The notes under the pieces: model-generated
Seen by the model: the letters and a program-made list of their open reading frames with translations, nothing else
Databases searched by the model: none
Told to the model about the DNA's origin: nothing
Translations under genes and position numbers: made by a program
Shown here: piece after piece, positions 48,801-58,396 of the stretch
Numbering within the stretch: position 1 is the first letter of the stretch
Layout: each line of letters opens with the position of its first letter
NCBI GenBank assembly: GCA_022885665.1
Contig: JAGQDJ010000209.1
Location: 22,597 to 86,596 of the forward strand
Source of the DNA: Triops longicaudatus
Taxonomy: Eukaryota > Arthropoda > Branchiopoda > Notostraca > Triopsidae
Length of the DNA stretch: 64,000 bases
Direction of reading: 5' to 3'

Positions 48801-50154
48801 GGAAGAGCAAGATTAATGTAAGATTTAAGGATGGCTATTGTGGAGTTTGACACAGCGGAACGTCAACGTAAAAACTGGATGCCGGTTTAGCAAAAACGTT
48901 CCACTTTTTTAAAAGAGATTCACGTATAAATTGGTAAAACATTTTCGCTGCTAAAAGACAGAAGAAGAAATGCGATTTTTTCCCGTTCTAATGGGAAATG
49001 ATAAGGGTGACCTAAACAAGTCTCGATACGTTCAGGTGATACCGATTTGCTTTGAAATTCCGGTCGAAAAATTTTTGGAACTTATTCGCCGTAGAACTTG
49101 TGACTCAATTATTTGGAATTGTTTCAATTTGGCTTCATTTCAATCTATACGTCACACGGCTTTTTAAGTCCTTTAATCATCACGCTCAACTTAATTCCAA
49201 CCTTTCTTTTTATAAAAAGCACAGAATGTTTTCATACGTAACTTAACCTTAGTCCATCTCAATACACGTTATGGATTGGTGATCCGGGATGTAGCCTACT
49301 CATACTCATGTACTTAAATAATATAAAGTTTTATTTCTTTTTTAGAATCGCAAACTAAGTACGCACAACCGACAAGCAATTAGTTCCCTACACTCGCACT
49401 GAAATTTAGACGTGTTAATCAATCCTATTTTTGCACTTCGTTACTTCTCGATACGTTGAGTGACCCCCATTTACGCGATTTCACTTTTACGACGTCGGAA
49501 ATTTGTTAAAATATTCGATTGTTAAAATATTCGAATGAACAGTATTTATTGTCCGAGGTTTGCAATATTTTTTAAAGGTTTACATTGACGACAACAGTCT
49601 AAAAAAGTGCAGATATGGCCAATAACACTTAATCTATAAGTACACTGACGTTACATTTTTCCCGAAGTTTATTGGCAACTAAAAAAATAAGTATTTTTCG
49701 CAGAACCAATTTACCGCGTAAATGGGGGGATATGTTCTTTTAACGCAGAAGACTGAGTTTGCACAGTGTCTCTAATAAAACTACGTTATCATTACTTTTT
49801 AACATGGAAAAAGTTATTTTGCCCAACAGATGCCACATGTTGGTTGAAAAGGAGGAAACTTCTCTCGTCTTTTTTTTTTTCTTGCGTTCAACACTTACCA
49901 GTTTCGTTATCTCTTTCCTTCGCTGTTGTTCGAGTACCATCGCGTCTTTACGGCGTTCTTCTTTCAGGGAACGTAAATCTTGCGACACATTCTAAAGTAT
50001 AAACCAAATAAAAATTCACAATCTTTTATCAGTAAAACTCAAGCTGAAAGAAAAGAGATAGCGTCTTCACCTGCAACGACTTCTGCAATTGCTCGTTCCG
50101 CTGTTTTAAGCTCGCGATAACCATTTCTGGATGCTTTTTCCTTACAACTGACAT
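38275..50154 (-). CDS. Large coiled-coil protein with C-terminal fibronectin type III-like domain, unidentified
   Basis: Sixteen exons give one uninterrupted 1,263-residue frame: 50154..50071, 49991..49899, 48150..48016, 45592..45482, 43938..43801, 43694..43575, 43437..43396, 43312..43196, 42687..42508, 42328..42251, 41958..41797, 41317..40016, 39940..39842, 39672..39477, 39265..38694, 38637..38275. Thirteen of the fifteen introns are phase 0. Residues 1-900 are almost all Glu/Gln/Lys/Arg/Leu heptads (coiled coil), broken by Ser/Asp-rich linkers. Residues 1109-1195 look like an FN3 domain: DGLLLAWNPPA, GFVIWVDDLQ, RTKALLHGL, ITMRTVGLDGRYS. No motor, SH3, PDZ or membrane segment is visible. 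The FN3 segment recalls that of RIM-binding proteins, but the SH3 domains of that family are absent. It is probably a cytoskeletal or vesicle scaffold (inference). The ATG at 50154 directly follows an AG, so an upstream exon is possible. Confidence 0.82.
39340..39373. repeat. GA-rich microsatellite
   Basis: A (GA)n run of about 30 bp with one GAGG interruption, inside the intron between exons 14 and 15 of the coiled-coil gene. Confidence 0.9.
39718..39799. repeat. AAT trinucleotide microsatellite
   Basis: About 27 uninterrupted AAT units within the intron between exons 13 and 14 of the coiled-coil gene. Read on the minus strand it makes a spurious poly-tyrosine frame that is not part of the protein. 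Confidence 0.95.
43939..45481. other. Large intron of the coiled-coil gene
   Basis: 1.5 kb between exons 4 and 5. It contains a G+C-rich plus-strand promoter-like block around 44270-44430, listed separately. The rest is A+T-rich without recognisable exons. Confidence 0.6.
44408..44416 (+). promoter_or_regulatory. TATA box of an intronic, antisense promoter-like block
   Basis: TTATAAAAG followed by GCCCGACCCC lies downstream of GGCCCCGCCTCC (Sp1-like) at about 44287. This is much richer in G+C than the surrounding intron. A 41-codon ORF starts at 44439 and may or may not be used. The strand is opposite to the host gene. Confidence 0.35.
45593..48015. other. Largest intron of the coiled-coil gene
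   Basis: 2.4 kb between exons 3 and 4. I see an 11-base C run at 45960-45970 and many short ORFs without family resemblance. No nested gene is recognised. Confidence 0.6.
48151..49898. other. Intron of the coiled-coil gene
   Basis: 1.75 kb between exons 2 and 3, A+T-rich, with no recognisable exon or RNA gene. Confidence 0.6.
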
Positions 50155-51265
50155 CTACTTACAAATCAACACTCATTAGTTTATGAAAGCGATTCACTAA
50201 CGTGATCTGAAAGCCACTGAAACTCTCTTTGTTCAACAGTGCCAAGTCAACCATTGCGAGGTATACTCAATCCTTTTCAAATACCATGAAGAATCCTTCA
50301 AGAATTCTTCTTACATCACAATACAATAATCAGATGTAAGGAAACGCAGAATTAACACATAGGACACATTTTTTTACACTTTCATAAGGGACGTTTAACT
50401 GTCGACACTCTTTGCGTCGTTCAACTGAGATTCAACGATAATCCTTTCAGTTTAAAAGAACACCACAATTCCTGTTAAATTCGATGTAATGTGACTCACA
50501 ACACAAGATAACTCAAAGTTTTAAAACGGTTGCCATCTTCACCATCGAAAACACTTTTCATCCCTCGAAGGTGAAAATGGTCCTTGTTCCTTCCCCGATA
50601 GGGCTTGAAGAACCTAAAATCCAAAAACCTGGCAGAGTTTTCCACGCGTGACGTCAGCTTTAAGGTACGGCGAAGGCGTTCAACTTAGCATTAGCATAAT
50701 GTACACATGAAAAGCCCTCGAAGGCATTAATTTTTGTACTCATGCAAGCAAAAGTAAAAAGAAATGCATCTGTCGTTCATAAAACTCCTACATTTTTAAT
50801 ACATGGCTTCTCCTTCTCATATGCAAATTAGCTTAAGAAACTTCATCCGGCACGAGGAAATAATCTTTACATAAACTTTTACGCTTTAAAACTAAGCATT
50901 TTAAAGTTTTCTACCTTTAGGTGGCTGAGTTCAAAGTTTCGTAAAGTTATGTCGATCGTTGTTAAGTGTTCGTTCGTTTCGTTAAGTTCAACTTTTCACG
51001 TTTAAACACAATATTCGTTAATTTATTCCATGACTGCACGCACTGTTTTCGACTCGGTTTCTTATGGAGAAGAAACTGAAAGTTTTCTCGGAAGAAAACG
51101 TTTAGCAATTCGTACAAGTCTGAAAATCGAAAGATTATTTTTAGGTTCTTGGCCAAGCGCCGACTTGGCTGCTCGGCAAAAACGCGTGGCAAATGTTTCT
51201 TTCGTAAGATAAAACGCGTAGTATTTATACACAAACAGTCCAGAGCGCATGATCCAGTGTTTTTA
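50155..51265. other. Spacer between coiled-coil gene and TRMT1
   Basis: Contains the promoter and 5' UTR of the coiled-coil gene and the 3' UTR of TRMT1. ORFs at 50962-51250 on both strands overlap each other and match nothing. Confidence 0.4.
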
Positions 51266-54023
51266 TTACGACTTGATACCTTCTTTTATTTTAATATTAA
51301 CATTTGAATCACTTGACAGCGAGACTTCGGGCGTCGTTTGAGTCCTCTTCCGCTTTTTGCCCTGATTCCGTTCCCGCTTCGCCGATTCCGCCAACTTCAC
51401 TGACACATCTCTAATCAACCACGGGAGTGAAAACACAAAAGTAGAAAAGTACATTTACGTGACTGTCCAAGTAAAAAAGGTGCACAAACAATCAATAAGC
51501 TACTATAAGAAACAGCGAAAAGCAAATGAGAAATAAGCGTCAAGAAAAATATCGAAAGAATGATAATTAAGTTAATCATTTACCCCATCTTCGCACGAGC
51601 TTTAGGCCCCCAGTTCTTGGTAGGATTAACTTGGAAGCGCGTCAATTTTTGCTTCCTCGATTCGGGATTGGCTTCTGGATGGATTTCGAAGTTAATTGCA
51701 CGTTTACATTCTTTAGATAGAAGATTTTGAGCAAAGCTGCAGTTAGGGGGCGCCTTGCGGGGATTTAGCTTATCCCACGCTCGCATGATGTCCCAAATGA
51801 ACTCAGGCGGCGCGTCCGTTTTCAATGACGTTTTCTGACAATGGGACAAGGACACTCGGTAACTGCCATGCAAGAGCGCGGAACGCATTTGCAATAAACT
51901 CGGGGAAGTGACTTTGGCAATCGAAGCTAACCGATCTAACTTGTAGTAGAAGGGTACATCTTCCAATTCTTCCTCAATGACGGCCAAGATTCCCGTCAAA
52001 CGCCGTAATGTGCCCAAATGAGGGTAGTTTTCAAGGGAGTCGAGAACATTGGACACGAATTCCCGATCATGCAACGGCCCCAACCAAAATGGCCCACCTA
52101 TCTTTGAAAATTGCACTAAAAATTAGACTGACTCCAGTGACTTATGGCATTTGACATCAAGCTAGCTTCTATAATTAGACCAAACGCTAGAAAATTCGAA
52201 CATCACGCGCCATCCTATGTCTTTTACTATTTAAAGGTTCAAGAGCTTAACGACATTCGAAAAAAACTCTTGGTAACAAAAGTAAATTTTATCACGACCA
52301 ACGGAAGCAAAACAGCACTACATTTGAATTGCAACTTAAAAAAATAAATGCGTAAAAAATCCAATTAAATTAACTAAAACATAACAATGACAAAATGTAA
52401 AGCAGAAATAAAAATCTTTTGCAATCACTATTGATAAGGAGGATCAATACAATAAGTTTTAAAATTCTGTTACTAGGGAAAGCAGGAATAAGAACATAGA
52501 AGTTTGGTATAAACAAAACAGACAGAATTACCTGATAGTGATGGCCACACTGATCACAAACGGTATTCACGGGAGGTCCCTGACATCGATTATATTTCAC
52601 GTTTTTATCCTGGGTTTCGGTCTGCATTAATGGCTGGGATTTCCAAGAATCGCAAGACACACATTGAAAAACCATGCCGACATTTTTGGCCGCCAATTTT
52701 GCTCCCGCTGCACTCTCACGGACCATTACAAAAATGCGAACGTAGAAATCCACACTCACACTTAACAACGGCGTTATGGTCCGTCCATAACGGGTAGCGT
52801 GGGATTGAATCGTAAATAGAAGGATTCTTAACGCCTAAGCGAAAAAGGATTTTAATACAAATGGCTAAACGCAGCGTAAAATCATCAAAGTAACTGATTG
52901 CGACGTCAGCCCGCTAACAGAAAAATTCAAATGGTAATTTCAAAGAACGAACATTCCAACGAATAAATGTACAATAATTCAAAATTATAACAAATAAAGA
53001 CATTTAATAAAACGGAGAAACGGAAACTAACCATTTCGTGGCAGAATTTTGTCCTTAAAGACATTGAACCATATTTGGCAAAACAGGTTTCGAAAGCGTT
53101 TCCGCATAGGACCGCCAAATCAGTGGCAGTGACCATTAATAGGCCACCGTCTTTGATACATTGAACAGCGGAGTCTAAGAATGGAACTGGCGAACCATAA
53201 GGATCTAAGTCGACTACCTGAAAGCGCTCGCTCGGTTGCCGGTGTCCGTACATGACCATTCTATGAGTAAATAAAATGCATCCCTTATGAGATAACACTC
53301 ACGTAACAATGTAGAAAGTTAAATCTTAAGCGAAAAGCTTACGTAGCATCCCCATGGCTTGATTTTAAGACCGAGTCGACTTTATTGTGAGCAGCGTTGC
53401 GTTCAATACTGGCTACTGCGCTCTGGGATAAATCATTGGCAGTGATTTTCGATAAACCTGTAACTTCCTTCGCGTATCGAATAGATCTCAAACCCGATGC
53501 AGCCAGCGCTTCAAAGACGTGTATTTCTCCCTACAGGAAAGGACATACAATTAAAAGAGCTGATATAAATAAATCATGTAGACTTTTAAGTTTTATTTTT
53601 TACTTGTGTGCTTTTTTTGGCTTGCACTTCATGGAACTTCTGAGCGTACTGACCGAGTACTGCAACACTAAACAAAATTTAGTTTAATATACCGTGAAAG
53701 AGCACTGGACAGCTGAAAATATTATACCTTAGATCTCGGTTGAATTGCTGGACCGGGTTATAGAAAACGCCATGTGTCTTTTCAAAAAGTACTTCAGCGC
53801 TACCCTCTTTGACTGGAATATAATTTTCAAGATTAATCCCTTCAGTTTCTACAGCTTTAGAGTAACTTTCTGTTGTCCCGGGTTCCGACATTTTTCTTAT
53901 TTTCCTCTCAAGAGTGGCCCGATTTAAGACCCACGTGGAGCGCAAATAAACACTGCGCATGCTATGAACATTTGAAACATAAACCGCGAAGTTGACTAAC
54001 GAGCGGCGAAGGCGGATTTTCAT
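51266..54023 (-). CDS. TRMT1: tRNA (guanine(26)-N2)-dimethyltransferase TRMT1
   Basis: An SAM-dependent methylase that makes m2,2G26 in nuclear-encoded and mitochondrial tRNAs. Exons (54023 or 53891)..53728, 53667..53604, 53530..53343, 53260..53032, 52834..52532, 52101..51584 and 51410..51266 give 536 residues from the ATG at 53891, or 580 from 54023. Family motifs are VFYNPVQQFNRDL, EALAASGLRSIRYA, VVDLDPYGSPVPFLD (catalytic Asp-Pro-Tyr-Gly), and FETCFAKYGSM. A four-cysteine zinc site (CVSC...CDQC) and the C-terminal TDAPPEFIWDIMRAW domain follow. The extra 44 residues of the long form are Arg-rich with no acidic cluster, like a mitochondrial presequence. The C3H zinc finger at the human C-terminus is absent. 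A Lys/Arg cluster (GKKRKRTQ) remains and may be a nuclear signal. Confidence 0.95.
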
Positions 54024-54639
54024 TTGAAACGGGATACGATAATATTACGACGACGAAAACAGTACGTAACTTCAGCGTGAAAAGTGCCGAAATTTCAATA
54101 AAAGGTACGGTATGTTTAACTACAACTAACGTAAGTACAAGAACGAATATACCTAAAATAGCTCGAGCATATTTTTTATTCCATGCTATTGTTTACTCAT
54201 AAATGATTTATTCATTCATTGTTCATTTGTCGAAAATCCACTTCGTGTCTTACGAAGTAGCCGTGGGTGCTGATTTGCGATTTTTTTTTTAAGTTTTGCT
54301 TTTTTGTTTGCTTTCATATTTGTGTTGGGGACCGTCGTTTTACACGTGTTTGGTGGAGCGTAAAGCGAAACCGCGCGAGCGCAAATGGAAAGCGGATGAC
54401 ATGAATCCGCGTAAAGCGAAACTAGATAAGAGTACCGCGTAAAACGAGGTCCTATTGTATCCTACGTGTCTGGCCTTATCATTCCTGCGGTATGATTTTT
54501 TTCCTGCTTGTAGGTATTGTTTTGGCCTTTGGGGTTCAGGCTTATCGCAAGTGTACACATTAGAAGATTTGCGTTACAAATTGCCTTCATTTTAGCTGCT
54601 TGGGATTTTGTACGACTTATTAAAGGCCTTTTATGAATC
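54024..54639. promoter_or_regulatory. Divergent promoter region TRMT1 / CRAT
   Basis: 616 bp lie between the outermost start codons of the two divergent genes, so both promoters are here. Minus-strand ORFs at 54340-54695 overlap the CRAT first exon and match nothing. No TATA box that I can defend. Confidence 0.45.
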
Positions 54640-57600
54640 ATGCCTTGGATATCAAAAGGCGCTTCTTTCATTTCAAGGACATTGGTGCATAGCATTGCGG
54701 GGGAAACGGTAATGGACGCTATGTATTTATTTGAAAAATTATCCTAAAAAATTATTTAGATTAAATTATTGTGCAATTGGCCCATAAAATAGAGTGATTC
54801 TGATTGATTTGTTTTATTGGCAGAAAATGGGAATGCGTCAGCCATATACGACAGTTTTAGGGGGCCTTTTGACTAACAACCACACAGCGATGCAAAAAGC
54901 TTTTCAGTCAACAACTTCAAGTCCTACGAATTCGGTCAATATTCCTAGGCTTCCAGTACCAGCTTTAGAAAAAACTTTGGACAAGTATTTGCGAACGGCA
55001 GAGCCATTCTTAAACGAAGAGGAGTACAGGCATACCAAACAGCTGGTAGAACAGTTTGGTGCCCCTGGAGGTATCGGCCGTAAGCTGCAAAGTATGCTTG
55101 AAGAAAGGGCGAAAAAACAGAAGAACTGGGTAATATTCTGTTTTATTCTTGCATGTAAAATATTAAAATTGGAAGCAAAATACAGAAAACGAACATGAAC
55201 AAGTTATGATGAAACCAAATTAATAATAATCAACTTTTGTAGTTATCCGATTGGTGGCTTAGTCAGGCATACTTGGGCTTCAGAGAACCCGTAGTGGTGA
55301 ATTCCAGTCCTGGGTTGGTCTTCCCAGTACAAGATTTTTTTTCTTTGGATGACCAATTAGTGTGTGCAGCCAAAATCATCGCTGGCGTTGTTGACTTCAA
55401 GCAGATATTAGAAAAAGAGCAAATTCCTCTGGAAAAGATGGGAAAAGATCCCTTAGATATGTCCCAGTATTATCGGCTACTGGGGACTTGCCGAATACCG
55501 GGAATCCCCGAAGATACCCTGAGATTACAGGATCCCAAGAAACTTCCAACCTACATCGTAGTTGCTCATAATAACCAAGTAAAAGCCACTTGCATTCTCT
55601 TCAGTTCGTTTAATTTATTATTGATTTTCTTTGTCAATGTCAGTTCTTCCAAGTGGACGTATGCGATTACAACGGCAATATTTTGACTATTGATCAGTTA
55701 ACGGACGTTTTATACGAAGTGGTGGCCAATTCTACTCACCCAGCTCCGCCTGTTGGAGCTTTCACTACTCAACACAGGGATGTTTGGGCGCACGCTTATC
55801 AAAGTTTGATGAAGGATCCTTTGAACGCTAAGACCATTAAGACCATCCAAAACAGCCTTTTCCTCCTATCTTTGGATCGCCTAGCACCGGGCAATGCGAC
55901 TTTGAGCAGGGAAACGCAGGCAGCTCTCAAGATGATCCATGGCATGGGTGCCGGTCCTCAAGGTAATGCCGGTACTCGCTGGTACGATAAAACCCTTCAG
56001 GTAATGATTTCTTATAGTATACGTTTTTACTGATACTTACAAATGTTCTCATTTTATTTTCCTCAACATTGAAGCTTGTTATTGGAGCGGAAGGTTTTAT
56101 TGGCCTGACGTACGAGCACTGTCCTGCGGAAGGACCTCCGGTAGCGTTTCTTATGGACCATATTTTTGACTTTTTGTACGGTTAATGTGCTTTTTGCTTT
56201 AAATCGGCAAAAACTGAACCCTGATTCTTTGTCAGGACGCGTAAGAGTTCGTTAATCAAAATCGAAGAAACTTTGCCGACGCCCAGACCTAAGCCACTGA
56301 AATTCAATGTGAACCGAGAGTTGAGCAAGGCATTAGATATTGCTGTACGCGACCTTGATATGTACGTTTCGTGTTCATAAGTTTTTGTAGTTTCTCTGTC
56401 GTTTCTAAATTCCTTGAAAGCTTATCTAATTGATTCTGTTCACATTCCTAATTCTTTCAGGCTTTTTCGCATTTATATGAAGTAGCTTGACTAATTTTTC
56501 GACGTTCTTGTTTCTAGTTTGGTGAACGATTTGGATATGCGAGTCCTGGATTTTTCAAGCTTTGGCAAAGAAGACATCAAAGCTATGCGATTGAGTCCTG
56601 ATAGTTTTATCCAAGTTGCTATTCAACTTGCGTTTTATCGGTAAACAATTTTATTCTCATCAGTGTCATAAAATAATGCAATCATGTAGAGAAATTGAAA
56701 CAATATGAAAAATTTTAGAAAGAATATTTGTAAGACAAAGTCTAATAGCGTTGCTTTAATTAGAACTCACGGGCTACCAGGTGCCCAGTACGAGTCAGCT
56801 TCAACCAGGAAATTCTTATACGGGAGAACTGAGACGATTCGGTCTTGCTTGCCGGAAGTAGTGGAGTTTTGCAAAAAAATGACCGAACAGTCCGCGACAG
56901 TATCAGATTTAAAACGGGCTATTGATGCCCACAAACAGTACGTGCAAGAAGTAAGATTATTTTTTCGGGCAGTAGCCCTCAAGAGTTAATAATATTGGGT
57001 GTTTTGCTTTCGAAGGCTGTAAATGGCCAAGGCATTGATCGTCACTTACTTGGCCTCAAGTTGCTCTGCATTGAGAACGGTATCGACATCCCTGCGCTTT
57101 ATTTAGACCCTGGATTCACCCGCAGTTCCCACTTTCGTTTGTCCACCTCTCAAGTAAGGGAAATAGAAAAGAAGGAAATTAAAAAAAAAAATTGTACCAT
57201 TCTAGGCTCTCGTCTAGTGACAGCGAAGTGTATTGAGGAGACAAAAACAATTTTTTATTAAGTTTTTTCGTTTGAAATTAATTGTTGAATTCTAGCGAAA
57301 TTTAAAAAAGAATAGTTAATAATGCGGCGTTGCACTAATTTATGAGTTATAATGTAATTTTGTTTTTGAAAAACATTTCAACTTTATCAGTTAAACTAAT
57401 TTTGGGTCTAAAACTCATCGGTTCACGTCTGGAATCTGATGAAGTTTAGAAATGGTAAAAGTTTGCGTTTTTGTTCGCCGAAGTAAATTTTGTGTTTGGA
57501 AACCGCTTGAGTGGTGTAATTTTGGCACAGCTTACCAAAACGGATTGATAACACATTTTTGACGTTTCTTTCTAATTAAAAGGTGGCCACTAGAAGCAAC

Positions 57601-57798
57601 GGAGTTATGTGCTTCGGACCTGTTGTTAGCGACGGTTACGGGGTCTGCTACAATCCTCGAAACTATGGAATCCATTCGGCCATTTCAGCCTCCAATTCTG
57701 CTCCTCAAACTAATGCTGCAACGTTCTCCAACGCGCTTCAATCCGCCTTGTTCGACATGCGTGAATTGGCTAGCAAGCAACTCCAGGCTAAAATTTAA
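54640..57798 (+). CDS. CRAT: Carnitine O-acetyltransferase
   Basis: Reversibly transfers acetyl groups between CoA and carnitine in mitochondria and peroxisomes. Ten exons join in phase: 54640..54708, 54824..55129, 55243..55578, 55644..56000, 56075..56175, 56236..56361, 56518..56640, 56764..56950, 57016..57153, 57583..57798, giving 652 residues (human 626). The catalytic His is in TYEHCPAEGPP at about residue 371. Other signatures are WWLSQAYLGFREPVVVNSS, AGTRWYDKTLQ, SPDSFIQVAIQLAFYR, STRKFLYGRTE, and FGPVVSDGYGVCYNP. The EHxxAEGPP context and size favour CRAT over choline acetyltransferase. The first exon encodes a presequence-like MPWISKGASFISRTLVHSI, found from the in-phase GT at 54709. 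The protein ends in Ala-Lys-Ile, a PTS1-like tripeptide. An AATAAA occurs at 58158-58163. Confidence 0.95.
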
Positions 57799-58396
57799 TG
57801 TTGCTAAAAGTTTCTGTTATTCACTAGTTGGTTGTTAATTCTCATGGGTGATATTATTGTTGCAATTGTTAAAGCCTTTCAGAAACGGAAAGTGTTCCAA
57901 TATAGTGTCGGTTTTCGCTTTTGTTTCCATTTCATTTCCGTTTTTCTTGCAGTCAAAGAACGGAGGGTGGAATGCCAAAAATTTTCGATACTGAGTCGAT
58001 AAACTCGGTCACATATGTGTATGTGTAGAATACACAACTATCGACACGGAAGCTTGTGACACCTAACAATATTGGCCACTGCATAAGACATGAGATGTCA
58101 TATGCAATAGCGGCAGCGATAGCGACTGTAGCGAAGGAACTTTGCATGTCAGTCTTCAATAAAAACTTGATAACCACTTATTTACCATTAGCTCCCTCGT
58201 TTTAGTTACCAATTCACTTCATTATTCTATTTTTCTTATTTTTATAGTCTTTATCTTTGTGCAAAATATGAAATATGGACATGACCTGTCTTATAAGTTG
58301 GATAAAAAAATACGCAGAGCCGGCGCAAACGGAACAGGAACTAGGAATCTCGCGAAGGAAGTGTATCCAGTCTTGATCCGTACGTGAAAGGAAGAT
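57799..58396. other. Spacer between CRAT and DEG/ENaC gene
   Basis: About 600 bp with the CRAT 3' UTR and the promoter of the channel gene. No further coding region or RNA gene is seen. Confidence 0.45.

Noticed and set aside
54340..54695. Minus-strand ORFs opposite the CRAT first exon
   Set aside because: They are antisense to the supported CRAT presequence exon and match nothing.
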